Part shown: in pieces, positions 8,644-18,234 of the stretch
How positions within the stretch are numbered: the stretch's first letter is position 1
How the letters are laid out: every line of letters starts with the position of its first letter
Assembly (NCBI GenBank): GCA_003512955.1
Contig: DOTG01000049.1
Span: 1 to 38,531 of the forward strand
Reading direction: 5' to 3'
Source of the DNA: Marinilabiliales bacterium
GTDB lineage: Bacteria > Bacteroidota > Bacteroidia > Bacteroidales > SZUA-534
DNA length: 38,531 nucleotides
Made by a program: the position numbers and the translations under genes
Notes under the pieces: model-generated
Told to the model about the DNA's origin: nothing
The model's input: only the letters and a program-made list of their open reading frames with translations
Database searches by the model: none

Positions 8644-11238
8644 TTATTTATGAATACTCATTTTTATGGTTCTCAAGTCTTTAATATCAGAGCTATTCCC
8701 GTAAAACAACTCATATTCCCCATCTGTTATAACCATTTTCCCTTGTCCCTGATCGAAAAATTCAAATGAGGATGGGGGTAAATCAATTGTTACTTCCTGA
8801 ATCTTTCCAGCTTTAACTTCAGTACGTTTAAAAGCCCTTAACGTCTTAATCGGCCCTTCTATGTCGTTTACTTTATGTACATACACCTGGACAACTTCAA
8901 CTCCATCCCGTTTTCCTGAGTTAGTTACAGGAATTGCCAATGTAACTGATTCATCAGCATTTATAGATGTTTTGCTTAGTTTTGCTTCGCCTATTGAAAG
9001 CGGGGTGTAACTCAGCCCATACCCAAAAGGGAAAAGTGCTTCGTCCATAAACCGGTATGTGCGGCCTTTCATCGAGTAATCTTCGAAATCCTTAAGTTGA
9101 TCTGATCTCTTGTAAAAAGTAACCGGCAATTTACCCGATGGGTTGTAATCTCCGAAAAGAACATCGGCTATAGCTTGTCCACCTGCTTGACCTCCATACC
9201 ATGCCTGTAAAATAGCATCGCAACTTTGGGTTTCGGGCATCAAGGCAATGGCAGAACCAGAACAATTTACAAACACCACCTTTTTGCCTGCTTTTTTGAG
9301 AGCCTGTAAATATTTGCGCTGCGAGGCAGGAAGTTCAATATCGGTGCGGTCGCCACCTTTAAATCCGGGGATTTGTATTGGCATTTCTTCCCCTTCGAGC
9401 CTGGGTGAAATACCACCAACAAAAACCACTACATCTATTCCTTTTAGTTTATTTATTAGTTCATTATAAATAACCGGGATTTCCCTGCCAATATTTAGTT
9501 TTAAACTGGCTTCAGTCCATTCAAAGATTGCAGAAAACCTAACCTCGATTTTGTATTCCTTACCTTTTTCAACTTTTGATGTAATCCTTGCAGGGACTGG
9601 CTGCCATGAATCCTTTACATATAAAGTGTCATTATTCACAATCAACTCACATTTCCCGGCAAATTCCAACTTGAAAACTATCTCCTCAGATGCTTTGGCA
9701 TGATATACCGTTTCGTATTTTCCTGAGAAACTTTTTAGGTTAACCCCTGGGCTAAATTGGTGCTGTCCGGCAGTTGTTAACTGTATCGGGTTAACAATCT
9801 GCTCGTTTGCCACTATATCTCCCTTAAATCCTATGTTATTCCAATACGATGCTTTAATCCCGGTTTTACTATCGTAAGCACAGTCTCCTATAAGGCTTTC
9901 GGTTACCATATCGTCTGTAAGGTCACAACCTTTATCGTAAAAGATTTTATCGGTAGAAAGTTTTGCATTTATCCCTTCCAAAACGGTAATGGTATTTGAG
10001 GGGAAACCATTGTAATTACCCCACATCATTGGCTCGTCATCAGCATTAGGCCCTATTACAGCTATTCTTTTAGTTGATTTTGACAATGGCAGGATATTAT
10101 TTTTATTCTGTAACAGGGTCATTGACTCCTGTGCCATTTTGAGGGCCAACGCCCGGTGCTGTTCGGAATTGACCACCGACATTGGAATAGCGGACCAGGA
10201 TACCAGCGAATCATTGTCCATTTCACCTAAATCGAAACGTCCAACCAAAACGCGCATCAAATGTTTATCTATTTCATCCTCTGTAATCAGTTCCTTTTCT
10301 AAAGCTTCAGGCAGTTTTTTATAAGCATGGCCCCATCCACACTCTACATCGGTACCAGCCCAAACGCCTTTTGCACCAGCATGTATATCGTCGGATGAAA
10401 CTTTGTGGTTGCTGTAAAAATCGGCAATAGCACCGCAATCGGAAACCACCAGGTATTTAAAGCCCCAATCATCGCGGAGGATATTTTGAAGTAACCTTGT
10501 ACTCCCACAACAAGGTTCATCATCTAAACGCTGATATGCACACATCACTTCACGGACATCGGCTTGCTGAACCAGCGATTTGAATGCCGGCATATAGGTT
10601 TCCCAAAAATCACGAGGGTCTAAGTTGTTGAGATTCAAAGTATGCCGGTTCCATTCAGGGCCTGAATGGACTGCATAGTGTTTGGCACATGCAAGAAGCT
10701 TCTTATATCTGGATTCCGGAGACCCCTGAAGCCCATTTACAACAGAAATGCCCATACAGGAGGTTAAGTAAGGGTCTTCGCCATAAGTTTCCTGACCCCT
10801 TCCCCAACGTGGGTCGCGAAAGATATTTATGTTTGGTGTCCAAACCGAAAGGCTCAGGTATTGATGGTTCTCTTCACCTTTTCTTTGGGCATCGTGATAT
10901 TTTGCCCTGAATTCATCCGAAACGGCATTAAAAACTTTGTAAACCATCTCATCGTCAAACGATGCAGCCATGCCTATGGGCTCTGGGAAAACAGTTACAT
11001 TGTTGTTATTGGCCATTCCATGCAACGCCTCGCTCCACCAGTTGAACTTTTTTATTCCTAATCGGGGAATTGCCTCTGATACGTCGCACATAAGCGTTGC
11101 TTTTTCTTGCAAGGTCAGACGAGATATTAAATCTTTTGCTCTCTCTTCGGAACTTAATTTAGGGTTTTTATAAGGTAATTGCCCAAAAAAGCTTAATGAA
11201 AATACTAAAATCAGGGTAGTTATTAAAAGTCTCTTCAT
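8644..11238 (-). CDS. GH3 beta-xylosidase/beta-glucosidase with PA14 insert
   Basis: Retaining exo-beta-glycosidase, 864 aa from the chosen start. I chose ATG at 11238 rather than 11271 because it gives a clean signal peptide (MKRLLITTLILVFSLSFFGQ) and a 7-base gap to the upstream GH29 stop. The N-terminal barrel shows NWWSEALHGM, DPRWGRGQETYGEDPYL and AKHYAVHSGPE. The nucleophile is D267 in VVSDCGAI. That Cys-containing variant and NWWSEALHG are typical of GH3 xylan beta-xylosidases; many glucosidases have VSDW instead. A PA14-like sandwich interrupts the second domain at about 455-590, and a fibronectin III-like domain ends the protein (about 735-860). It probably hydrolyses xylo- or gluco-oligosaccharides released by the other enzymes. 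The family is certain; the sugar specificity is inference. Confidence 0.93.
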   Translation of the reverse strand: MKRLLITTLILVFSLSFFGQLPYKNPKLSSEERAKDLISRLTLQEKATLMCDVSEAIPRLGIKKFNWWSEALHGMANNNNVTVFPEPIGMAASFDDEMVYKVFNAVSDEFRAKYHDAQRKGEENHQYLSLSVWTPNINIFRDPRWGRGQETYGEDPYLTSCMGISVVNGLQGSPESRYKKLLACAKHYAVHSGPEWNRHTLNLNNLDPRDFWETYMPAFKSLVQQADVREVMCAYQRLDDEPCCGSTRLLQNILRDDWGFKYLVVSDCGAIADFYSNHKVSSDDIHAGAKGVWAGTDVECGWGHAYKKLPEALEKELITEDEIDKHLMRVLVGRFDLGEMDNDSLVSWSAIPMSVVNSEQHRALALKMAQESMTLLQNKNNILPLSKSTKRIAVIGPNADDEPMMWGNYNGFPSNTITVLEGINAKLSTDKIFYDKGCDLTDDMVTESLIGDCAYDSKTGIKASYWNNIGFKGDIVANEQIVNPIQLTTAGQHQFSPGVNLKSFSGKYETVYHAKASEEIVFKLEFAGKCELIVNNDTLYVKDSWQPVPARITSKVEKGKEYKIEVRFSAIFEWTEASLKLNIGREIPVIYNELINKLKGIDVVVFVGGISPRLEGEEMPIQIPGFKGGDRTDIELPASQRKYLQALKKAGKKVVFVNCSGSAIALMPETQSCDAILQAWYGGQAGGQAIADVLFGDYNPSGKLPVTFYKRSDQLKDFEDYSMKGRTYRFMDEALFPFGYGLSYTPLSIGEAKLSKTSINADESVTLAIPVTNSGKRDGVEVVQVYVHKVNDIEGPIKTLRAFKRTEVKAGKIQEVTIDLPPSSFEFFDQGQGKMVITDGEYELFYGNSSDIKDLRTIKMSIHK

Positions 11239-11245
11239 TTTGTCA

Positions 11246-12880
11246 TTATTGAATTTTAAATACCAAAGCACTATTGTTTGGAATTATTTTTGGTTTCTCA
11301 ACCACCAACGAATCTGAATATTGTTTCCACGAAAGTTTTTCATTACTGCCAAGCAACTCAATTTTTTTAATATTCAGGGTTCCTGCTTTTTTTGAAAGCG
11401 ATTTCAATGTAATAGTCCCGGTTGGGATTCCCATCACGGTGGCATAAATTACATTTCCTTTCTGGTTATAACGGATGTCTTTTTCGGTAAAGCCAACCTT
11501 CCCTTCATTAAAACCTGCACCATTTAAGGTATTCACAGAATCAACAGATGGCCCTTCGCCATAAGTTGTCCACGGGCGGGTACCAAAAATGCTTTCTTTG
11601 TTCACATCCATCCAGGCGGCAATGCCTTCGAGGATGGCCACTTCTTTATCGTCGATAGAGCCGTCACCACGAACAGGTATGTTGAGCAACAGGTTCCCGT
11701 TTTTGCTCACAATGTCAACCAATATACGGATGACCGTTGCTGCCGATTTATACCGGTCTTGTTCATACACTCCTCTGTTGTAATGCCAATCGCCAATACA
11801 AGTGCAGGTTTGCCACGCCTTGGACTGAGGTTTGTCAGGCGCACCGCGCTCTACATCCCATACCATACACTTTTTTTGTTCCTCAGTGAGTACTTTACCG
11901 AACAAAACCGCTTGGAGCTTGCCGTTGTGTGCCGCCATGTTTGTATTATAGTAATGGGCAGCAATTTTCAAACCCGCATCACTTATTGGGTATAGCGGCA
12001 GGCCTGTATCGTCGAAATAAACCAAATCGGGATTGTACAGGTTGATCAAATCCATGGTGCGGTTATAAAAATTGTCGCAATACTTTTGGTCGGGGATACT
12101 TGCGCCATTTTCCCAATTCCATTGTCCCCACAAGGCTGTAATGTCCTTATCGCTATTCTTGCTTAAAGGATGGTTTTGGGCATAAAGTTCCTGCGGATCC
12201 AAACCTTCCCACCAGGTACCAAGGCCATCGGCCTTTGTGAGTTTGCCATCGTAGGGCACCCCTTTCAACGGCCCGGTGGTATCTGCCCGCTGCGAAGTTT
12301 CGAACCATGTCCACGCATGTGTTGAGTGTACACTCAAACCAAAAGGAAGGCCCTGTTCTTTTGCAGCTTTTGCCCATCCGGCAACGATGTCTTTCTTTGG
12401 CCCTACGTGAACCGAATTCCAGGCCTGATATTTGCTGTTCCACAAATCAAGGTTGTCGTGATGGTTGGCCATAGCAAAGAAATATTGGGCTCCCACGCGT
12501 TTATAAAGCGCAACAAGCTTCCCCGGATCCCAATTTTCGGCTTTCCAGTCGTGGATAACTTCCTTAAACCCTGCTTTTGATGGATGTCCATAATGCTCTA
12601 CATGCCATTTATATTGCCAACTATCTTCGTTGTAGATAAACCGGCCATACCAATCGCCCAATTCGGGTTGGCATTGTGGCCCCCAGTGCGCCCAAATACC
12701 GAACTTGGCATTGCTGAACCATTCGGGTACTTCATATTGCTGGAGCGATTGCCAGGTTGGCTCGAATTTTCCGGGCGCAATGGGCTCGTTGTTGGTGCTA
12801 ACCACCACCATTTTATTCTCTTGTGCCAGTAAGATGAAACTGCACAAAAGAAAAACTACTGTTGATGAAATGATTTTCAT
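11246..12880 (-). CDS. GH29 alpha-L-fucosidase, secreted
   Basis: Retaining alpha-L-fucosidase, 544 aa, with a signal peptide (MKIISSTVVFLLCSFILLAQ). The barrel contains WFSNAKFGIWAHWGPQC near the start, NHHDNLDLWNS (substrate-binding His pair and Asp), GLSVHSTHAW and the nucleophile region LVYFDDTG with D290 as the likely nucleophile. VSKNGNLLLNIPVRGDGSI is the classical GH29 C-terminal barrel signature, and a beta-sandwich follows from about residue 440. It would release fucose from side chains such as those of xyloglucan or pectin. The gene starts 12 bases after the GH43 stop and ends 7 bases before the GH3 start, so all three look co-transcribed. Confidence 0.94.
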   Translation of the reverse strand: MKIISSTVVFLLCSFILLAQENKMVVVSTNNEPIAPGKFEPTWQSLQQYEVPEWFSNAKFGIWAHWGPQCQPELGDWYGRFIYNEDSWQYKWHVEHYGHPSKAGFKEVIHDWKAENWDPGKLVALYKRVGAQYFFAMANHHDNLDLWNSKYQAWNSVHVGPKKDIVAGWAKAAKEQGLPFGLSVHSTHAWTWFETSQRADTTGPLKGVPYDGKLTKADGLGTWWEGLDPQELYAQNHPLSKNSDKDITALWGQWNWENGASIPDQKYCDNFYNRTMDLINLYNPDLVYFDDTGLPLYPISDAGLKIAAHYYNTNMAAHNGKLQAVLFGKVLTEEQKKCMVWDVERGAPDKPQSKAWQTCTCIGDWHYNRGVYEQDRYKSAATVIRILVDIVSKNGNLLLNIPVRGDGSIDDKEVAILEGIAAWMDVNKESIFGTRPWTTYGEGPSVDSVNTLNGAGFNEGKVGFTEKDIRYNQKGNVIYATVMGIPTGTITLKSLSKKAGTLNIKKIELLGSNEKLSWKQYSDSLVVEKPKIIPNNSALVFKIQ

Positions 12881-12892
12881 AAAGTAATACCT

Positions 12893-14404
12893 TTATTGAA
12901 TTGGATTATACTTGAAATTTTTAAATGTCACGATACCATCTCCTATGGAACACAATCCGATTCGTAGCCCAAGAAACCCGCTGAGCACGTTGTGGTGCAT
13001 GCCCGAAACTTCCAGCGAATTCTCTATTTTGTACCAATCTTCACCATTTAGGCTGTAATACATGTCCACCGTATTGTCAATATTCTTCAGCTTAAGAAAA
13101 GTATGGTTTTTGATTACATTTTTCTCAGTAATGAATTGCCACCCGCGCAGGTTGGCACGAATGTTTTCTTTGTCGGCCAAAATGCCTGAGTTGAAATTGT
13201 TATTGTAATAAAGCACCAAGCCTCCAATTGCATTGCCCTCAATCGCTATTTCAACCTCAACCGTGTATGAGTGATGGGATGGTACACAAACCAAAGGCGA
13301 ACAATTCCCAACAACCTGTCCTTTTCCTTTTACTATCAATGAATTATTGGTCATACTAAATCTTGACGGGTCGTATTCGCCAAAAAATTTCCAGTGCGGT
13401 TTTAAAGTGTTTCCGGCAAAATCATCGCTCAGGGTAAAGGTTGGTCGAGACACCGTGTCCGTGTTTTTTTTCGATGGCGATTCGGTTTTGATATCTTTAG
13501 GAGTTTTAAACCAGCCGTCGTTTGTCCATTCTACAGGTTGTAACAGGGTTTGCCTGCCCATGTTGTAGTGACCGTTCTCATAAGCATGAAAAACCATCCA
13601 CCAGTTACCTTTTGCATCATCAATTAAAGTACCATGCCCTTTCGACCACCACCTTTCAGAGCTTTCAAGGGTCCGTTCAATGGGGTTGTAAGGCGAATTT
13701 TCCCATGGCCCAAAAGGGGTTTTTGACCTTGCAGAAATAATCATGTGGCTTGTAGCAGGGCCGGCTGTACCTCCTTCGGCAACTGTTAAGTAATAATATT
13801 CTCCATGTTTTGCCAACTTTGGGCCTTCCAGACAAAAACACTCTATTGTCCATTCGCGGGGTATAGGCCAACCATCATAAACATGTTTGGTTTCGCCAAT
13901 TACAGATAATCCATCATCGGATAAGGGAACATAACCTCCGTTGGCAGAATATAAATAACGTTTCCCGTTTTCATCAACCACATGGCCCGGATCGATATTA
14001 TTAATTTTCAAATCAATGGGATCGTTCCACGGGCCTGCAATGGAGTTGGCCCAAACAACGTAAATTTCATTGTTTGCAGGAAAATAGATGAAGTATTTGT
14101 TGTTATACTTTACCAAATCGGGCGCCCAAACAGAGCCGATATATTTATGCAGCGCATTCGTTACAGGAGTCCAATTAATCAAATCTTTTGATGTCCAAAT
14201 GAGTAAGCCGGGGTAATACTCAAACGAAGAATGAACCATAAAATACGCATCACCATCGCGTATAATACTAGGGTCAGGGTAATCACCTGCAAATATGGGA
14301 TTTAGGAAGTAGTCAGATTCAATATTTTCTGTATGTGTTTGATATTGAGCATGAACAAAAAACATCAATTGTATAAACAGAATAGTTAGTATACCTTTCT
14401 TCAT
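12893..14404 (-). CDS. GH43 beta-xylosidase/alpha-L-arabinofuranosidase (first copy)
   Basis: Inverting GH43 enzyme of 503 aa with a signal peptide (about 1-19, ending VHAQ). The five-bladed propeller carries the family triad: base D44 in YPDPSI, pKa-modulating D138 in NIDPGH, and general acid E193 in CLEGPK. SVWAPDLVKYNNKYFIYF and GPWENSPYNPI are typical blade motifs. Residues about 325-503 form a concanavalin-like beta-sandwich (DDFAGNTLKPHWKFFGEYD), which is often present in GH43 and contributes to the active site. It shares organisation with the second GH43 at 16534-18153 but differs in the motifs around the acid residue (CLEGPK against SPEGPH). Likely substrates are arabinofuranosyl or xylosyl decorations; the choice cannot be made from the sequence alone. 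Confidence 0.93.
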   Translation of the reverse strand: MKKGILTILFIQLMFFVHAQYQTHTENIESDYFLNPIFAGDYPDPSIIRDGDAYFMVHSSFEYYPGLLIWTSKDLINWTPVTNALHKYIGSVWAPDLVKYNNKYFIYFPANNEIYVVWANSIAGPWNDPIDLKINNIDPGHVVDENGKRYLYSANGGYVPLSDDGLSVIGETKHVYDGWPIPREWTIECFCLEGPKLAKHGEYYYLTVAEGGTAGPATSHMIISARSKTPFGPWENSPYNPIERTLESSERWWSKGHGTLIDDAKGNWWMVFHAYENGHYNMGRQTLLQPVEWTNDGWFKTPKDIKTESPSKKNTDTVSRPTFTLSDDFAGNTLKPHWKFFGEYDPSRFSMTNNSLIVKGKGQVVGNCSPLVCVPSHHSYTVEVEIAIEGNAIGGLVLYYNNNFNSGILADKENIRANLRGWQFITEKNVIKNHTFLKLKNIDNTVDMYYSLNGEDWYKIENSLEVSGMHHNVLSGFLGLRIGLCSIGDGIVTFKNFKYNPIQ

Positions 14405-14427
14405 GTTATATTTTTGTAATTGGTAAC

Positions 14428-16473
14428 TTATTTAATTTCAATAAATTCCGGTTCGTATGGCGCAATGGTAATATTTCCTGTATAATCTTTGTCGAACAGG
14501 ATGCTACGCGACTTTCCGTTTGTTTTGATCTCTTTTGGTTCGCCACTTACATTCAGATACAAATAATGGTTTTTATCGATCTGCCTTGCCATTACACCCG
14601 AAGGAACATCTGGGCCTTTTTGGATACCCAGTTCGGTTATCAATTCATCGATTAGGCTGCCAAGCACTTCACCTGTAGCAGGTAAACCCACATAAATTGC
14701 CCGGCCTTTTCCATATTTGTTTGAAGTCATTATAGGGTAGTTCTTGTCAAGGCTGGTAAGTGTACCAATTACTTCGGCACCTTTCGGTTCCACAATATCA
14801 AACCTTGCCGATTCAGTATCAATGCCTTTGCCATTATAAGTAAACTCAAGTTTTTTGCCCTTATACCCTTTTCGCGAAATTTCGTTCATCGGTTCTGTTT
14901 CTTCGAAACTTCCCACCCGAATTCCAAAAACATCGCTCAACATGCCCGGACGGGTAGATGCAAAAACTTGTCCTACGGTGTCAACAATTGCTGAATTGGT
15001 GGTCATAATAACTGTTCCACCGTTTTTTACAAAATCGCGGATTTTAGTTGCTGTTGCATTATCCATAACAGCAAGCCCTGGAATAATCAACAACTTGTAA
15101 TTCAAGGTGCTTTTGCTTATTTCTAACATGCGTGAATCCATATTGCGATAGTAAAACATGTCCCAACAAGCTTGCACTTGGTTATCATGCTGTTCGGGAA
15201 AGCTGCTGCTTGCAATCTGGCTGGGGAACGAATATGCCAAACCTACTTCTGCCTTAAGCTGGTAGGGAAAGAATTTCTCAATCTTTTTAAATTCAGTGGC
15301 AATTTGCTTATATTCATCGTATTTTCGATTAGGAATCCCATCCCAGTCAATCATCCCTTCCAGGTACTGTTCTTCGCCAGCCCACATACTTTGCCATGTC
15401 CATCCACAAACCATCTGGTTTCCATACAATAATGTTGCGTAAGCCGATTTACGTATTGAATTTGGCACCGATGTCATGGTGTTAAACTCGCTGCACCAAA
15501 ATGGGTTTTCGCTTTCGAACTGGATGCGTGAAATGCCAAATGCTGCGTTCATAACGCCCCAGTTTGTTATTAGCGATGGCCCGGTATAGAATCCCTCGCC
15601 ATGGCGGGTCATTTTTCCTGAATAGGCAATATCGGTATAGTCAAAATATTTCATCCAACTGTAATACCATGCGTTAGTATTCGTTAAGGCGTTGGGTGCA
15701 TTTTTATGAACAACATCTAATACTTTAAACAGGATTTGATTTACTTCATCGGATATAAAACGACGGAAATCGAGAATTTTCTCAGGTGCCCCGTTTTTTT
15801 GACCCTCGGAAGGTAATCCGATTTCTTCAAACTCATTAATTCTGCGGGACCAGCGCTGAGTGGCCCACGCTTTATTCAAATTATCAAGATTGGAATACTT
15901 ATTTTTTAACCAGACAATAAACCGTTGCCGAACTGTTTCGGAGTATGAAATAGGCCCGTCGCCCGATTCGTTGTCGATGCCAAAAGCAATCAGGGCCGGA
16001 TGGTTTGCATAATGTTTTGAAAGTGAATCGGTATAACGAACGGCATGTTTTTGATAATTCGGGTCGCCCACATCGTCCATATATCGGTGATTGGGGTATT
16101 GAACATTACCTTTTGAATCAACCACGTCGATGGAAGGGAATTTTTTGTGCAGCCATAAGGGGGCAGGGTGTATAGCAATATCCAGAATTACTTTTATTCC
16201 CGCCTTGTCCATCTCATCCATCACATTGTCGAACCAAGCAAAGTCGAAAACCCCGTCCGATGGCTCGTAACTGTCCCATGCCAAATGGCCCAAACGGACA
16301 ACATTAAGCCCGGCAGCTTTCATCAATTCAATGTCTTTTTTTATTTTTTCGGGATTTTTATCGTCATGCGGATGGTAGTTGGCCCCAACGTAAAGCTGTT
16401 GAGCACTCACATTTGCCACGAAAAGCATAAGAAATGCAACCGCAGCTATCAAATAAGTAATTTTCTGTTTCAT
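14428..16473 (-). CDS. GH42 beta-galactosidase, secreted
   Basis: Retaining GH42 enzyme, 681 aa from ATG at 16473. That start was chosen over 16521 because it begins a clean signal peptide (MKQKITYLIAAVAFLMLFVANVSAQ). The barrel begins LYVGANYHPHDD. The acid/base is E169 in GIDNESGD and the nucleophile is E329 in WCSEFN. A trimerisation-like beta/alpha domain follows (about 385-600, LLIIPGLAVMDNATATKIRDFVKNGG), then a small C-terminal beta domain. GH42 enzymes act on beta-galactosides, including pectic galactan fragments, and some act on alpha-L-arabinopyranosides. Many characterised GH42 enzymes are cytoplasmic; this one is predicted to be exported, matching its neighbours. Confidence 0.93.
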   Translation of the reverse strand: MKQKITYLIAAVAFLMLFVANVSAQQLYVGANYHPHDDKNPEKIKKDIELMKAAGLNVVRLGHLAWDSYEPSDGVFDFAWFDNVMDEMDKAGIKVILDIAIHPAPLWLHKKFPSIDVVDSKGNVQYPNHRYMDDVGDPNYQKHAVRYTDSLSKHYANHPALIAFGIDNESGDGPISYSETVRQRFIVWLKNKYSNLDNLNKAWATQRWSRRINEFEEIGLPSEGQKNGAPEKILDFRRFISDEVNQILFKVLDVVHKNAPNALTNTNAWYYSWMKYFDYTDIAYSGKMTRHGEGFYTGPSLITNWGVMNAAFGISRIQFESENPFWCSEFNTMTSVPNSIRKSAYATLLYGNQMVCGWTWQSMWAGEEQYLEGMIDWDGIPNRKYDEYKQIATEFKKIEKFFPYQLKAEVGLAYSFPSQIASSSFPEQHDNQVQACWDMFYYRNMDSRMLEISKSTLNYKLLIIPGLAVMDNATATKIRDFVKNGGTVIMTTNSAIVDTVGQVFASTRPGMLSDVFGIRVGSFEETEPMNEISRKGYKGKKLEFTYNGKGIDTESARFDIVEPKGAEVIGTLTSLDKNYPIMTSNKYGKGRAIYVGLPATGEVLGSLIDELITELGIQKGPDVPSGVMARQIDKNHYLYLNVSGEPKEIKTNGKSRSILFDKDYTGNITIAPYEPEFIEIK

Positions 16474-16533
16474 AATTATTTTTGTTAAATATTGCCATGC
16501 TAAAATCCAGTGTGATGTCAAATTTCTTAAAAC

Positions 16534-18153
16534 TCAATATATCGGCCAGTTGTAAGGTACAACAGGTTCTTCTTCAAAGTCGAACCAATCAAAATCGGCA
16601 GGATTGGTGTTAGCGCCGCCGTTCCCCGAGGCATACATGGCGATATATGCTCCAATAAACCCACCAATGCTTTCAGTAGCTATTTCTTTTGTTGCCGATG
16701 TTCCCAATAGTTCGGCTTTTTTACCTTTTTCCTGAACCCAAAATTGGTATTCAAGGTCGGTTGCCGTAATCCGTAAAACAACATCGCCATCAGCAATTTG
16801 GTGGTAATTTGTGCTAACAGTTACGTCTTTTAGATATTTGCGGAACAATACAACCCTTTTCCCTTGGTGAAGGGTAATGAGTAGGTGGTAATGATTGGCA
16901 TCATTGCCGCGCACAACAAGCCCGGCTTCTTGGTTGGCAGCAGTTGGTACAAAACTCACTTTTGTTGATGCTGCCATGTTGAAAGCCGTTTGCCTGCGCC
17001 CCACAAAAGCCGGTGAATCTTTTTCCTTCAAACTCACTTTTGATCCATTGAGCCGCAAATAGCCGGGTTTTTCGGCAAGCGACCAATCGTTTTCGTAAGG
17101 GGTTCTCAGGAAATTCCATTGCAAGTCCATCGTTGTGTTATCGAAATTGTCGCGCACTGACTCCTTTTCCCATTTGTGTTCAGGAAGGTTAGGGACGGGG
17201 AATTCTTCCATCATAACGCCATTATTGCCGGCAATTGGCCAGCCATCTTTTGTCCACTTAACCGGTGCAAGAAAAGTTTCACGCCCCAGATGATGGTATT
17301 TTCCGCCTTTAGGGCGAATTCCCAAACATACTAACCACCATGAACCATCTGGCAATTGCACCAAATCAGAATGACCAATTGCCTGGAAAGGGCTTTCGGG
17401 ATTGTTCATGTTTGAAATAACCGGATTGTATGGGCTGGGTTCGAAAGGACCGTAAGGCGATTTGCTGCGCTGTATTACTTCGCGGTGCTCGTAACCTGTG
17501 CCACCCTCAGCTGACATGAGGTAATAATATTCGCCAATTTTGTACATGTGCGGCCCTTCGGGCGATGAACCTCCCAAGCCTGTTGCTACCACCTGTAATG
17601 GGTTAATAAATTTTTTCTGAACAGGATCGAAGGTTCCAACCATGAAACTTCCATTGTTGCCAGGGCTTACCCAATACATGCTATCGTTGGCAAACGTTAT
17701 GGAAGGATCAACGTACCAATTGCCAATCCAAACCGGCTCGGACCAAGGGCCTGCAGGATTTGTAGCCGTTACGTAAAACACGCCTTGCGAACCTTTTCCA
17801 CCGTAATTGGTACACGAAATATAGAAAGTGCCATTGTTGTAGCTAATTGCAGGTGCGTAATTACCACCCGATGAACCGGCACCTTCCATTGGACAATTGC
17901 TTGGCCTGTCTAAAGCATAGCCAATCATCTTCCAGTTGACCAAATCTTTGCTGTGATAAATAGGCAAGCCGGGATAAAACTCGAACGTGGAGGTTACCAG
18001 ATAAAAATCATCTCCCACCCGGCAAATGCTTGGATCGGGGTTCATACCAGAAATGATCGGGTTTTTATAGGTTCTCTGTCCAAAGGCAATGCCAAAGGAA
18101 ACTACAATAACAATCATTAATACGATTTGCAATAAAGTATTTTTAAACTTCAT
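16534..18153 (-). CDS. GH43 (subfamily 12-like) beta-xylosidase/alpha-L-arabinofuranosidase (second copy)
   Basis: Inverting GH43 enzyme, 539 aa from ATG at 18153. This start gives a signal peptide (about 1-26, ending AFGQ); the longer start at 18186 would prepend an 11-residue charged tail. The triad is D40 in MNPDPSI, D149 in YVDPSI and E199 in SPEGPH. The segments STFEFYPGLPIYHSKDLVNW and GRETFLAPVKW are typical of the GH43 group that contains xyloglucan-locus arabinofuranosidases and xylan beta-xylosidases (subfamily 12-like, from memory of motifs). The C-terminal domain (about 335-530) is the concanavalin-like GH43 C2 sandwich. A strong hairpin at 18193-18219 lies just upstream of its start, between it and the preceding T9SS enzyme. 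Confidence 0.94.
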   Translation of the reverse strand: MKFKNTLLQIVLMIVIVVSFGIAFGQRTYKNPIISGMNPDPSICRVGDDFYLVTSTFEFYPGLPIYHSKDLVNWKMIGYALDRPSNCPMEGAGSSGGNYAPAISYNNGTFYISCTNYGGKGSQGVFYVTATNPAGPWSEPVWIGNWYVDPSITFANDSMYWVSPGNNGSFMVGTFDPVQKKFINPLQVVATGLGGSSPEGPHMYKIGEYYYLMSAEGGTGYEHREVIQRSKSPYGPFEPSPYNPVISNMNNPESPFQAIGHSDLVQLPDGSWWLVCLGIRPKGGKYHHLGRETFLAPVKWTKDGWPIAGNNGVMMEEFPVPNLPEHKWEKESVRDNFDNTTMDLQWNFLRTPYENDWSLAEKPGYLRLNGSKVSLKEKDSPAFVGRRQTAFNMAASTKVSFVPTAANQEAGLVVRGNDANHYHLLITLHQGKRVVLFRKYLKDVTVSTNYHQIADGDVVLRITATDLEYQFWVQEKGKKAELLGTSATKEIATESIGGFIGAYIAMYASGNGGANTNPADFDWFDFEEEPVVPYNWPIY

Positions 18154-18192
18154 AAATTTAATCTCTAATTTTGAGTTAATCCTCAAGTAATT

Positions 18193-18219
18193 ACGAAGTG
18201 CTCTGTTAAAGCACTTCGT
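18193..18219 (-). terminator. Intercistronic 10-bp hairpin
   Basis: A perfect inverted repeat ACGAAGTGCT / AGCACTTCGT with a 7-base loop lies in the 81-base gap between the GH51-like gene (ending at 18235) and GH43 (starting at 18153). In minus-strand RNA no U-tract follows the stem, so it may work as an RNA processing or stability element or a leaky terminator, not a classical one. On the plus strand the stem is followed by TTTTAA. Confidence 0.55.
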
Positions 18220-18234
18220 TTTAATGTAAATGGT

